NCBI GenBank assembly: GCA_016458225.1
Contig: JAEMGR010000001.1
Span: 62,001-126,000 of the forward strand
DNA length: 64,000 bases
Source of the DNA: Myxococcaceae bacterium JPH2
Lineage (GTDB): Bacteria; Myxococcota; Myxococcia; Myxococcales; Myxococcaceae
Direction: 5' to 3'
Below the pieces are notes generated by a model, which was not told the origin of the DNA, did no database searches, and saw only the letters and a program-made list of their open reading frames with translations. Shown here in pieces: positions 38,322 to 47,278 of the stretch. Both the position numbers and the translations under genes were made by a program. Each line of letters begins with the position of its first letter. Position 1 is the first letter of the stretch.

Positions 38322-38350
38322 TTCATACGCGGCCCCTCCAGGGGGGTCAA
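38322..38350 (-). promoter_or_regulatory. Sigma70-type promoter of the mraZ/dcw operon
   Basis: TTGACC (38345-38350) and TATGAA (38322-38327) are separated by 17 bp on the minus strand. This is close to consensus and directly upstream of the MraZ boxes. It predicts a start of transcription near 38315 and a ~70-nt leader before the mraZ GTG. The -10 box is followed by the operator, consistent with MraZ repression. Confidence 0.78.
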
Positions 38351-38506
38351 GAAACCGCAACAGGTTGAAACAGCGGGGGGCCGGCAAAGGGCCGTGCTCC
38401 GGGGCACCTCACCTGACGCGTCACCCGGGTGGCGCGGTGCGGTGGCCTACCCTTCAAGCTGGGGTGAACTTGATTCTTTCCACGCCCCGCCCGAGAGTCG
38501 GACAGC

Positions 38507-39214
38507 GTGACGACGAACGTTCGACTGAAGGTGGCCTACAAGACCCCGCAGTCACTGGTGGGCGAGTACACCCGGAGCATGAGCCGGGGGGGCGTCACGC
38601 TGGAGACACGCCGCGGACTGCCCCTGGGCACCCTGTTCACCTTCGAGATGCATGTGGGCGGCGTGCCTCGCCCCGTGGAGGTGCTGGGAGAGGTGGTCCA
38701 GGTGGAGCCCCTGGCAGACAGCCGCTTCCGCCTCACCGTGCGCTACGACGCCGGCCACGAGCGGGGCGGCCTGGACGCGGTGCTCCAGCACATCTTCGCC
38801 CAGGACGACGCCACGGGATTGCGGCGCTTCCCGCGCCTGCCCCTGCACGTGCGCGCCCTGGACGACCGGCCCCAGTCCCCCAGCTTCGTGGTGCGAGACA
38901 TCTCGCGCGGCGGCGTGGGCCTGGAGGTGGAGGCCCCGGCACTGCCGCGCATGGTGCAGATTGGCGCGCCCTTCCTCCTGGAGCTGGAGATGCGCGAGGG
39001 GCCGCTGATGCTGCACGGTGAGGTGGTGTGGACCTCCACCGTGCCCCGGCAGCGCTCGGACACGGTGACGCCCGGCTTCGGCGCCACGTTCGGCCGGCTG
39101 CGCCCGGAGATGCTCGCGCGCCTCGAAGCGCTCATGACGCTGGAGGCGCTCCCGCCCGCGCCGTGGCAGGCGCGGGTCAGCTTCGGTCTGGACGCCGTGG
39201 CGCGGATGCCCTGA
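38507..39214 (+). CDS. Tandem PilZ-like domain protein
   Basis: This 235-residue soluble protein contains two PilZ-like beta-barrel halves. The first has RSMSRGGVTLETRRGLPLGT, the second FVVRDISRGGVGLEVEAPAL. Each shows the DxSxGG-type motif of c-di-GMP-binding PilZ domains. The first half has a degenerate N-terminal arginine region (TTNVRLKVAYKTPQ), the second RRFPRLPLHVRA. Such proteins often link c-di-GMP to motility or surface behaviour. It starts at GTG 38507, is divergent from mraZ and converges on the acyl-CoA dehydrogenase. Confidence 0.8.
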   Translation: MTTNVRLKVAYKTPQSLVGEYTRSMSRGGVTLETRRGLPLGTLFTFEMHVGGVPRPVEVLGEVVQVEPLADSRFRLTVRYDAGHERGGLDAVLQHIFAQDDATGLRRFPRLPLHVRALDDRPQSPSFVVRDISRGGVGLEVEAPALPRMVQIGAPFLLELEMREGPLMLHGEVVWTSTVPRQRSDTVTPGFGATFGRLRPEMLARLEALMTLEALPPAPWQARVSFGLDAVARMP

Positions 39215-39223
39215 GCCAGCCCG

Positions 39224-41032
39224 TCACGCGGCGCTGTACGGATAGCCGCCCGAGGACTCCAGGGCCGTGACGACGGTCTCGCGCAGCTCCGCGGGGTCAT
39301 ACGGACTGAAGGCGTCCAGCGTGGCCAGCCGCTTCAGCTCCGCCTGGAGCGCCTCTCCCTTCAAGATGGAGCACAGCGCGCGGCGGGTGCGCTCGAAGGC
39401 GCGCGTCGTGGACTCCTGCGCGTACAGCCGCACCAGCGCCACCCGCGTGGGGTCCAGCGCGCCGTCACCGGCGACCTGCCGCGTGCGCGTCACCAGCGAG
39501 TCCAGCGCGAAGGCGTCCATCACCACGTCCGCCAGGAGGGCCATGACCTCCTGGTGCCGGTCCAGCTCGGTGCCGAACGCTTCGGTCGCCAGGCGCATGC
39601 CATGGAGGGCGAGCTGCTTGGCGCACTCGGCGGCCACTTCTTCGGCGGCGAGCGCGTCCTGCGTGTGCGCCCGGGGCCGCTCACCGCGCGACAAGGCCTC
39701 TTCCACGGAGCGCGCCAGGGCGAACAGCGGCAGGTCTCCCTTCACCGCGCGCTTGAGCAGCATGCCGGTGATGAGCATGCGGTTGATCTCGTTGGTGCCC
39801 TCGAAGATGCGGTTGATGCGCGCGTCGCGATAGGCCCGCTCGACGGGGTACTCCTCGATGTAGCCGGCGCCGCCGTGAATCTGCACCGCGTCGTCCACCA
39901 GCGCGTCGAGCGCCTCCGAGCCGAACACCTTCATGATGGAGGCCTCGGTGACGTACTCCTCGATGGCCGCGATGAGGTGCGCGTCGTAGTCCGGCGCGGA
40001 GCGGTCCTTGGACGCCAGCCGCCCGTCCACCAGGCCCGCCGTGCGGTACGTCATCGTCTCCAGCGCATAGACGAGCGCGGCCATGCGCGCCAGCTTCTCG
40101 CGGATGAGCGGGAAGCGGACGATGGGCGTCTTGAACTGCTGGCGCTCCTGCGCGAACTTCAGCGCGTTCTCCAGCTGAAGCTTCATGCCGCCGATGACGC
40201 CCGCGCCCAGCTTGAGCCGGCCGTAGTTGAGGATGTTGAAGGCGATCCGGTGGCCCTTGCCCAGCTCGCCCAGCAGGTTCTCGACGGGCACGCGCGCGTC
40301 CTCGAAGTACAGCGGGCACGTGGACGAGCCGCGGATGCCCATCTTGTGCTCCTCGGGCCCCACGCTGAAGCCCGGGGTGCCGCGCTCCACGATGAACCCG
40401 GTGAACTTGTCGCCGTCCACCTGCGCGAAGACGACGAACACGTCCGCGAAGGCCGCGTTGGTGATGTAGAGCTTCGAGCCATTGAGCACGTAGTGCTTGC
40501 CGTCCGCGGAGCGCACCGCCTTCGTCTTCGCCGCGCGCGCGTCGCTGCCGCTGCCCTGCTCCGTCAGCGCGTAGGCCGCCACCCACTCGCCCGAGGCCAG
40601 CTTCGGCAGGTACTTCGCCTTCTGGGCCTCATTGCCGAACCAGACGATGGGCAGCGTGCCGATGCCCGTGTGCGCGCCGAACGTCACCGACCACGAGCCC
40701 AGCTGTGCCATGGCCTCGGCCAGCAACAGCGAGGTCGTCTTGTCGAGGCCCGTGCCGCCATGGGCCTCCGAGATGTCCACGCTCAGCAGCCCCAGTTCGC
40801 CCGCGCGGCGCAGCAGGTCTCTCAGGAGCGCGTTGTCCTTCGCCTCGATGCGCTCCGCCTGCGTCAGCACCTGCTCGCGACAGAACTGCAGGGCCGTCTT
40901 GAAGAAGAGGCGCTGCTCATCGGTGAAGGACTCGGGGGTGACGAAGGGCGTGGCCCCCACCTCCTGGGCGAGGAACATTCCCCCGGCGAGAGCAGCCTGG
41001 GAACGGGCAGCGGACTCGACGACAGCGACCAT
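39224..41032 (-). CDS. Acyl-CoA dehydrogenase (long-chain type)
   Basis: This 602-residue flavoenzyme catalyses the first, alpha-beta dehydrogenation step of fatty acid beta-oxidation. Visible blocks are LAEAMAQLGSWSVTFGAHTG, AYALTEQGSGSDARA (FAD binding), and DAVQIHGGAGYIEEYPVER followed by IFEGTNEINRMLI near the catalytic region. A ~170-residue extension follows, as in very-long-chain acyl-CoA dehydrogenases. The ATG at 41032 has GAGGAG about 8 bases upstream. It appears to be a monocistronic gene. It converges on the PilZ gene with 9 bp between the stops. Confidence 0.93.
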   Translation of the reverse strand: MVAVVESAARSQAALAGGMFLAQEVGATPFVTPESFTDEQRLFFKTALQFCREQVLTQAERIEAKDNALLRDLLRRAGELGLLSVDISEAHGGTGLDKTTSLLLAEAMAQLGSWSVTFGAHTGIGTLPIVWFGNEAQKAKYLPKLASGEWVAAYALTEQGSGSDARAAKTKAVRSADGKHYVLNGSKLYITNAAFADVFVVFAQVDGDKFTGFIVERGTPGFSVGPEEHKMGIRGSSTCPLYFEDARVPVENLLGELGKGHRIAFNILNYGRLKLGAGVIGGMKLQLENALKFAQERQQFKTPIVRFPLIREKLARMAALVYALETMTYRTAGLVDGRLASKDRSAPDYDAHLIAAIEEYVTEASIMKVFGSEALDALVDDAVQIHGGAGYIEEYPVERAYRDARINRIFEGTNEINRMLITGMLLKRAVKGDLPLFALARSVEEALSRGERPRAHTQDALAAEEVAAECAKQLALHGMRLATEAFGTELDRHQEVMALLADVVMDAFALDSLVTRTRQVAGDGALDPTRVALVRLYAQESTTRAFERTRRALCSILKGEALQAELKRLATLDAFSPYDPAELRETVVTALESSGGYPYSAA

Positions 41033-41182
41033 GGATGACTCCTCTGAGCGAGGCATCGCGCGCGATGCTCCGGGAGGCAATGTACGGCGGGGCACATTCG
41101 TGGGGTAGTCAGCACGGTCGCCCGCCTCGGCAACCCGCGGCGAGCAGGCAGGGAGAGCCCTGCTGGGCGCGAGCGCCCGAGC

Positions 41183-42028
41183 CTAGCCCCCGTCCGCGCG
41201 CCGAGGTGGCGTGGGGTAGACGAGGCAGAGCGACTCGAAGGTGGGCTCGCCGGGCGCGACATAGTCCGCGCCCAATGCCCGCGCGGCCTGAGCCACTTCG
41301 GTGCCGAAGGAGGGAACCAGGCACAGCTCCTCCGTGGTGGTGAACCGCCCCTTCAACAAGCGCAGCCCTCGGCGCAATGTGGCGATGTCCTGTCGCCCGC
41401 CTCGCACCGGCACCGAGGGCCCGTTGGCATCCGGCCCTGGGAGCTTGCCCACGCTCGTGGAGAGCTCGAAGCCGTCCGCGCGCTGGATGATGCGCGGCCT
41501 GCCGGGCGCGACATCATCCAACCAGCTCCGGAAGCCGTCCTCGTCGCGCAGCGTGACGTGGTACGCCGCTGGCGCATCCGGGTGTTGCAGCCACACCTCG
41601 GCGGCGTGCGTTCTCAGCACCGCGAACAGCTCGGAGACCTGCGCGAGGAACGTGTCAGCGTCCGGAACGACCAGCACCTCGCGCCCTTGGATCCGAGCCC
41701 CGAGTCGCGCCGCGTCCGCGGGCCGCGCCGGCACGAAGTCCTCTCCTCCCACGCGCGCGCCATCTCCGTGGAGCACCACCGTCACGGCGTCCTCGGGCAG
41801 GGACTCACCGAACACGGGCGCGGGCGCGAGGTCGACCAGGACGTCCTCCGCGCGGCCCGCATCCGAGCCATGAGCGGATCCACTCGCGAGCGATGGCAGC
41901 GGAGCCGGCGCCAGCGAGCGCAGCGGTTCCGCGGGCTTGTCCTCACGACATCCCGCGCCCAAGAGAACGAGCCCCGTGGCGACCACCGCGCCTTGGAGCC
42001 AGCGCACACGTTCACTCACGGCGATCAT
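41183..42028 (-). CDS. Putative lipoprotein with ExbD/TolR-like periplasmic segment
   Basis: From the ATG at 42028 this is a 281-residue protein with a signal peptide ending LLGAGC (Cys27). The segment VTVVLHGDGARVGGEDFVPA followed by REVLVVPDADTFLAQVSELF resembles ExbD/TolR-like periplasmic domains. The ExbD match is by pattern only. The rest (GRPRIIQRADGFELSTSVGK) is unassigned. It lies 75 bp after the App1-like gene on the same strand and may share its transcript. Confidence 0.6.
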   Translation of the reverse strand: MIAVSERVRWLQGAVVATGLVLLGAGCREDKPAEPLRSLAPAPLPSLASGSAHGSDAGRAEDVLVDLAPAPVFGESLPEDAVTVVLHGDGARVGGEDFVPARPADAARLGARIQGREVLVVPDADTFLAQVSELFAVLRTHAAEVWLQHPDAPAAYHVTLRDEDGFRSWLDDVAPGRPRIIQRADGFELSTSVGKLPGPDANGPSVPVRGGRQDIATLRRGLRLLKGRFTTTEELCLVPSFGTEVAQAARALGADYVAPGEPTFESLCLVYPTPPRRADGG

Positions 42029-42103
42029 GGCGCGACGTCCTTCCTGCAATCAAGCCAGGGCATCTCGCGCCTCGGATCCACGGAGCGAACCCACGCATGA
42101 GCA

Positions 42104-43078
42104 TCACGGTGCGTCCTTCGTCGCGGGCATCGAGGCCGCGAGACATGCGGCGCTCGCGAGCCCGGCCTTCGCCGCGTGTTCCGCTGCGACGCGCGGGTCC
42201 TGGAAGAGCACCATGTCCGTGAAGCGCTTCGGGTCCTCGGCGTGGCCGGCGTCGCGGATGTAGATGGCCTTCACGCGCCCGGGAAACTCGTCGCGGATCT
42301 GCCGATACACCTCCGGGTCCTTCTCGCCCGAGTCCCCCACCAGCACCACCGGCTGCGGGAACTGGCGCAGCAGCCGCCGGATGATGGGCTGCTTGTAGCC
42401 GGACAGCGTCCCCGGCCCGAGGTCGCGCAGGTACACCCCGAACCCCGACGGGAAACCGTTATGCGCCAGGAACGTCCGCACGCGGGGCAGGTACTGGATG
42501 GGCGAGCCGCTCACGAGCGCGAACGCTGGCGCGGAGTCCGCTCGCAGACAGCCATAGAAGGCCGCCATCCCGGGCACCGCCTCCTGCGTGTCTCCGTCCC
42601 GGAGCAGCGCGGAGGTCAGCAGGCGCCTCGTGCTCGTCACGCCCGTCACCGCCACCGTGTCGTCGAAGTCCGAGACCACCAGGAAGGGCACGTCGTCCGC
42701 GACGACCTCCACCCGCGCTCGCGCCCGAGCCCCCGCCACGCGCACCTCCGCCACGGAGGGGCCAGCCGTGAAGCGCTGACCCTCTCCAGGCCGGAGGTCC
42801 ACCGCGAACGCGCCATCGTCGCCGCTCGTCACGGTGGCCTTCACGCCCTGGAACTCCACCTCCACCGACGCGCCCTCCCAGTTCGGAGCCAGCAGACGCC
42901 GCAGGTTTCGCGACAGCGGCGAGCTGCCCGGACTCGGGGCGTCCTTCAGGACCCGGCCCTCCAGGGTGAGCCCCTCCGGACTCGCCAGGGCGGGCGCCAC
43001 CCAGACGGCCGGACCTGCCAGGGCGGCTGGGGACACCAACAACATCGCAACAGTCAAGTGTCGAATGGATGTGCTCAA
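42104..43078 (-). CDS. App1-family phosphatidate phosphatase domain protein, exported
   Basis: This 324-residue protein contains the HAD-like signature of the APP1/DUF2183 family: DFDDTV (motif I) and GDSGEKDPEVY (motif IV), with SGSPIQYLPRVRTFL between them. In yeast App1 this domain acts as a Mg-dependent phosphatidate phosphatase; bacterial substrates are unclear. An N-terminal hydrophobic stretch suggests export. The TTG start at 43078 lacks a clear Shine-Dalgarno, so the true start could be the downstream TTG at 43057 or the ATG shortly after it. It is divergent from the kinase gene. Confidence 0.82.
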   Translation of the reverse strand: MSTSIRHLTVAMLLVSPAALAGPAVWVAPALASPEGLTLEGRVLKDAPSPGSSPLSRNLRRLLAPNWEGASVEVEFQGVKATVTSGDDGAFAVDLRPGEGQRFTAGPSVAEVRVAGARARARVEVVADDVPFLVVSDFDDTVAVTGVTSTRRLLTSALLRDGDTQEAVPGMAAFYGCLRADSAPAFALVSGSPIQYLPRVRTFLAHNGFPSGFGVYLRDLGPGTLSGYKQPIIRRLLRQFPQPVVLVGDSGEKDPEVYRQIRDEFPGRVKAIYIRDAGHAEDPKRFTDMVLFQDPRVAAEHAAKAGLASAACLAASMPATKDAP

Positions 43079-43168
43079 CGGAATTTTTCAACCATGGCGT
43101 CTAATAGGGTCCATGATAGCGTTCCTCGGTCTTCGTGAGGGCTGCCCAACGAAGGAGCCGAATCGAAC

Positions 43169-45376
43169 GTGCCGCCGCCTCCCGCGGGCCAGCCATTCGG
43201 GAAGTACACGTTGCTCGATCGCATCGCGACGGGCGGCATGGCGGAGATCTTCCGCGCCCGGATGACCGCTGCCGCCGGCGTCACCAAGCCTGTCGTCATC
43301 AAGAAGATTCTCCCGGACTACGCGGGAAACACCGCTTTCGTCTCGATGTTCATCAACGAGGCGCACATCGCGGTGGGGCTGAGTCACGGGAACATCGCGC
43401 AGGTGTTCGACTTCGGCGAGGTGGAGGGGGAGTACTTCCTCGCGATGGAATGGGTGGATGGCCACCCCTTGTCGCGAGTCCTTCGCCGCGCGCGTGACAA
43501 GGGCCTGCGGGCCCTGCCCCAGCCGCTCGCGGTGCTGGTGGGCATCGAGATGCTGCGGGGTCTGTCCTACGCCCACACGCGCCTCGACGAAGGCGGCCGC
43601 CCGCTGCACATCATCCACCGCGATGTGAGCCCCCAGAACGTCCTGCTCAGCTACGAGGGGCAGGTGAAGCTGGTGGACTTCGGCATCGCCCGCGCGCGGC
43701 TGGCCGGGCACCACGAAGCCGAGGCCCGCGCCGCCCAGGGCAAGTACTTCTACTTCTCGCCCGAGCAGGCCCGGGGCGAGGCACTCGATGCCCGCTCGGA
43801 CGTGTTCGCCGCCGGCACCGTGCTCTACGAGCTGCTCTGCGGACACCTGCCGTTCGAGGGTCCGCGCGACCAGGTGCTCCAGCGCATCGTCCAAGGAGAC
43901 TTCGCCCCACCCCGCGCGTTGGACCCGAGCATCCCCGCGGCGCTGGAGCGCATCCTGCTGACAGCGATGGCCACCGAGCGCGCGCGCCGCTTCCCCACCG
44001 CGCAGTCGTTCGCCGAGGCCCTGGCGCGCTTCCTCCACCTCGCCGCCCCGGACGTGTCGTCCAGCGCGCTGGCGCACCTCATGGGCTACCTGTTCGAGCC
44101 CGACCTCGTCACCGAGGGTCGCCCCGTCCAGTTGCCGCGAGAGTTCCTCGCCGAGGTCTCCCGTTGGTCACGCCCCGCCGACGGCGCGCCCGAGCCCGCC
44201 TCGCCGCGACCCGCTCCGGCCGAGCCGCTCACTCCCGGCCCCCGAGGCGAACGCACCACCCAGCCCATCCCCGAGACACCCACCCCCGCGCCCCAGCGAA
44301 TCCGGCTGCGTCGGGGCGCCGTGTGGCTCGCGCCCGTGGGCGTGGCGCTGGTGGCCACCAGCCTGGGCTTGTTCCTGGGAGGCACGAACAGCTTCTCCGT
44401 GGAGCTGAGTTCGTCACCGCCGGGTGCCGCCCTGCGCGTCGATGGCCGGCCGATCTCCGACACCACGCCCACCCTGGTGACGCATCTGGACTCGGACACC
44501 GAGCACCTCGTGGAGGTGACCCTGCCGGGCATGGTGCCGTGGAGCCAGCGGCTGCACGCCGAGCGAGGCACGACCCTGGCCGTCCATGCCCGCTTGCGGC
44601 GACGCACTCCCCCCACGGCCTCGCCGGCCGCGTCGCATGCGCAGGCCCTGGAGGCCGCGTCCCACGAGGCGACCTTCTCGCCCTCGGCATCGCCCTCGCT
44701 GTCCGCCGCGGCCCAGGTCCTGCTGATACCGCCCTCGGCCGCCGCGCGCGTGCGGCTGGACCCATCGCGAACCTATGGCCTGCGCACCGAGGGCCGCGTG
44801 TCGCTGGGAGGTCCCGTCCCCACCGCGCAGGCCGCGTGGTTCGTCGAGGGCAGCACCGCCCTGCCCGCGCGTCGCACGTTCGGCGTGGTGGGCCCCGACG
44901 AAGAGGTCGAGGTGAGCCAGGCCGCCGTGCTCTACGTCTTCCTCCTGGACGGGCGCGTGGACGACAACCGCGGCGCCCTCCAGGTCCATGTGCGCGAGCA
45001 GGCCACCGGCGCCCTCACCACCCTGCTCCTGGACTCGCGTCGCAACACGGTGACGCCCATGCCCGCCGAGGGCTTCACCTTGCGGGCGTTGGATCCGGAC
45101 ACCACCTACGAGGTCTTCGTGCGCCAGGGCGCCGAGCCCGCCCGCACGCGCGGCCCCGGCAGCGAGCCCGTGGGACAGGTGCTCACGCTGCACGGCAACG
45201 GCGAGGATCCAGACTCGCTGGAGGTGCTGGAGGTCAACCACCCCACGCTGGTGCACGGCGCGCGGTGGTTGCAGCTCCTGTTCCCGGACGACGCGGCGGA
45301 CGACAACTCGGGCAGCCTCACGCTGCACGTGTCCGTGCTGATGCCGCTTGCGGGCAAGCCGCCACCGTCCCCGTGA
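43169..45376 (+). CDS. Transmembrane Ser/Thr protein kinase with PEGA domain
   Basis: This 735-residue eukaryote-like kinase carries the nucleotide-binding Lys (K45 in VVIKKIL), the catalytic loop HRDVSPQN (150-157) and the DFG motif (170-172). The activation-segment motif is GKYFYFSPEQ instead of the usual GTxxYMAPE. A Pro-rich linker (about 335-380) precedes one membrane helix (383-404). After it come a PEGA domain (about 409-475) and a large exported sensor region. It starts at GTG, with GAAGGAG about 11 bases upstream. It is divergent from the App1 gene. No adjacent phosphatase is seen. Confidence 0.93.
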   Translation: MPPPPAGQPFGKYTLLDRIATGGMAEIFRARMTAAAGVTKPVVIKKILPDYAGNTAFVSMFINEAHIAVGLSHGNIAQVFDFGEVEGEYFLAMEWVDGHPLSRVLRRARDKGLRALPQPLAVLVGIEMLRGLSYAHTRLDEGGRPLHIIHRDVSPQNVLLSYEGQVKLVDFGIARARLAGHHEAEARAAQGKYFYFSPEQARGEALDARSDVFAAGTVLYELLCGHLPFEGPRDQVLQRIVQGDFAPPRALDPSIPAALERILLTAMATERARRFPTAQSFAEALARFLHLAAPDVSSSALAHLMGYLFEPDLVTEGRPVQLPREFLAEVSRWSRPADGAPEPASPRPAPAEPLTPGPRGERTTQPIPETPTPAPQRIRLRRGAVWLAPVGVALVATSLGLFLGGTNSFSVELSSSPPGAALRVDGRPISDTTPTLVTHLDSDTEHLVEVTLPGMVPWSQRLHAERGTTLAVHARLRRRTPPTASPAASHAQALEAASHEATFSPSASPSLSAAAQVLLIPPSAAARVRLDPSRTYGLRTEGRVSLGGPVPTAQAAWFVEGSTALPARRTFGVVGPDEEVEVSQAAVLYVFLLDGRVDDNRGALQVHVREQATGALTTLLLDSRRNTVTPMPAEGFTLRALDPDTTYEVFVRQGAEPARTRGPGSEPVGQVLTLHGNGEDPDSLEVLEVNHPTLVHGARWLQLLFPDDAADDNSGSLTLHVSVLMPLAGKPPPSP

Positions 45377-45419
45377 GCCACCGGGCGCTACAGCGGTGCA
45401 GCGACCTGTTGCCGAAAAG

Positions 45420-45447
45420 TTGATCCACCGGGCGCTCCCCCTACCCT
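45420..45447 (+). promoter_or_regulatory. Possible promoter for small exported protein and carD
   Basis: TTGATC (45420-45425) and TACCCT (45442-45447) are separated by 16 bp, 22 bp before the ATG at 45470. The -10 match is weak. A possible ribosome binding site, GGAGGA, lies between promoter and start. Low-confidence pattern call. Confidence 0.35.
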
Positions 45448-45469
45448 GGGTCGCCACGGAGGACTCAAC

Positions 45470-45682
45470 ATGAAGAAGCTGATGGCGGTCATCGTGTTCG
45501 CGGTGGTGGCGACGGCGGGGCTCTCGTCCCGCGTGGATGCACGCACCGAGCAGTCTGGGGCGGGCGAGGGTCCGACCGATGCCCAGGTCGAGGCGGCCCT
45601 GGACGCGCAGACGCACGAGGTGCTGGGCCGGCTGCTGGAGTCCCAGCGCGCCGGAGAACGGATGGCCACCCTCCCCCGGTAA
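45470..45682 (+). CDS. Small exported protein of unknown function
   Basis: This 70-residue protein has a clear signal peptide (MKKLMAVIVFAVVATAGLSS), with a likely signal peptidase site near SRVDA. GGAGGA lies 6-7 bases upstream of the ATG. The mature ~45 residues are acidic, then helical (EAALDAQTHEVLGRLLESQR). I do not recognise a family. It precedes carD by 78 bp and may be co-transcribed with it. Confidence 0.6.
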   Translation: MKKLMAVIVFAVVATAGLSSRVDARTEQSGAGEGPTDAQVEAALDAQTHEVLGRLLESQRAGERMATLPR

Positions 45683-45760
45683 TCTCGTGGCGTCCGGCGT
45701 GGCTCAATGCTACGACCGGCGTCCGCGTCGGTTCTTCTCTCACTCGCCCTCGAGGGGGAC

Positions 45761-46723
45761 ATGCCTGAAGGGTCCGCTGCACTCCAGCTCGCGGTCGGCG
45801 ACCGGGTCGTCTACCCGAACCAAGGGGTCTGTCGCGTCACGGCGATTGACGTCAAGGAAGTCGCTGGCCAGAAGCTCACGTTCGTCACCATGCGCCGCGA
45901 GGAAGACGGTGCAGTCGTCATGGTGCCCGAGGCCAAGGTCGTCGCCATCGGGGTCCGCAAGGTCGCGACCGCCGAGGACGTCGAGCGCATCTATGCGTTC
46001 CTGCGCTCCGACAGCGACAAGGCGGACCTGGATTGGAAGCAGCGCGCGCGCACCAACCTGGACCGCATGACCCAGGGCGGAATCCTCGGCCTGGCCGAGG
46101 TCGTCAAGGCGCTGCAGGTCCTGAGCGAGCTGCGCCCGCTGCCCACCAAGGAGCGTGAGCTGTACGACTCCGCTCGGCACCTGCTGGTCTCGGAAGTGGC
46201 CGCCGCGCTGGGCACCGCCGAGGTCAACGCCGAGGACTCCATCGACATCGTCCTGTTCCCGCCCGGCCGCGAGCGCCCCAAGCGCACCGCCGCCGAGTTC
46301 GCTCGCCCCGAAGGCGAGGACGGCGACATGGACCTCGACGGCGACCTCATGGGCCTGGACGGCGGCGAGCTGGACCTGCCCTCCGAAGAGGAGGCCCCCG
46401 CCGAGCCCGAGGAGAACGCCGAGGGCGAGAGCGAAGGCGAAGGCGAGGAGTCCGAAGAGTCCTCCTCCGAGGAGTCCGCGCCCAAGAAGCGCGGCCGTCC
46501 TCCCAAGGCCAAGCCTCCCGAGGGCGAGGCCCCGGCTGCGCCCAAGAAGCGCGGCCGTCCGCCCAAGCCCAAGCCCGAGGTCCTGTCCACCGAGCCGCCT
46601 CCGCCGCCGAAGAAGCGGGGCCGCCCGCCCAAGCCCAAGCCGCCGGAGAGCGAGGCCGCCGCGCCCGCCGCTCCCAAGAAGCGCGGTCGCCCGCCCAAGG
46701 TGAAGCCACCGGAGGGCGAGTGA
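45761..46723 (+). CDS. carD: Transcription regulator CarD
   Basis: This 320-residue protein matches Myxococcus xanthus CarD (316 residues) in domain order. An RNA polymerase-binding CarD/CdnL/TRCF module occupies about residues 8-70 (VGDRVVYPNQGVCRVTAIDV), with a helical region to about 165. A long acidic stretch follows (182-240), then an HMGA-like tail with four AT-hooks (RGRPPK at 244-249, 264-269, 286-291, 308-313). In M. xanthus CarD works with CarG in light-induced carotenogenesis and development. The ATG at 45761 gives the correct family start. carG follows 42 bp downstream. Confidence 0.96.
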   Translation: MPEGSAALQLAVGDRVVYPNQGVCRVTAIDVKEVAGQKLTFVTMRREEDGAVVMVPEAKVVAIGVRKVATAEDVERIYAFLRSDSDKADLDWKQRARTNLDRMTQGGILGLAEVVKALQVLSELRPLPTKERELYDSARHLLVSEVAAALGTAEVNAEDSIDIVLFPPGRERPKRTAAEFARPEGEDGDMDLDGDLMGLDGGELDLPSEEEAPAEPEENAEGESEGEGEESEESSSEESAPKKRGRPPKAKPPEGEAPAAPKKRGRPPKPKPEVLSTEPPPPPKKRGRPPKPKPPESEAAAPAAPKKRGRPPKVKPPEGE

Positions 46724-46765
46724 CGTGATGGCCTCCCCGCCCCTCCTCCGCCGAGGTGACGCCCC

Positions 46766-47278
46766 GTGATTCGCGTCGTGACGTTGGACCCCATCGACGA
46801 CAAGCAGCTCGCCAAGTTCAACCGGACGCTCTACACGGCGTTCGGCGTGGGCAGCGAGCACAGCGGCAGCGCGGAGATTCCCGCGGGCATGTCCGAGCCG
46901 TTGGACGCGGAGAAGCTCGTGGACGCGGTGAAGGGCATCCGCGCCTACACGGACGACAAGGTCCTGCTGCTCACCACGCGCAAGCTCAAGGACCGCGAGC
47001 TGCCGAGCGGCACCGCGCCCACCGTGGGCTTTGCTCGCCAGGGCAAGGACCGCGCGGTGCTCAGCATCCATCCGCACAAGGACCTGGAGAGCGCTTACAA
47101 GGGCCTGGCCCGGCACGCGTTGCACCAGCTCGGCCACCTCTGGGAGCTGCACCACTGCCTGGACCCGCGGTGCTCGATGTACCCGCCCTGGACGCCGTCG
47201 TTCAGCCAGGGCGAGCCCATCTTCTGCACCTTCTGCCGGGAAAAGAGCGAGCAGAAGATTCGCCTTGCGAAGTCCTAG
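46766..47278 (+). CDS. carG: Zinc-binding regulatory protein CarG, partner of CarD
   Basis: This 170-residue protein shows an archaemetzincin-type zinc motif, HQLGH (120-124) followed by HHC (129-131), C136, and CxxC (154-157). The position that holds catalytic Glu in real proteases is Gln121, so it is expected to bind zinc without protease activity, as described for M. xanthus CarG. CarG forms a complex with CarD that regulates transcription. The GTG at 46766 gives a family-consistent N-terminus. Adjacency to carD confirms the assignment. Confidence 0.93.
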   Translation: MIRVVTLDPIDDKQLAKFNRTLYTAFGVGSEHSGSAEIPAGMSEPLDAEKLVDAVKGIRAYTDDKVLLLTTRKLKDRELPSGTAPTVGFARQGKDRAVLSIHPHKDLESAYKGLARHALHQLGHLWELHHCLDPRCSMYPPWTPSFSQGEPIFCTFCREKSEQKIRLAKS

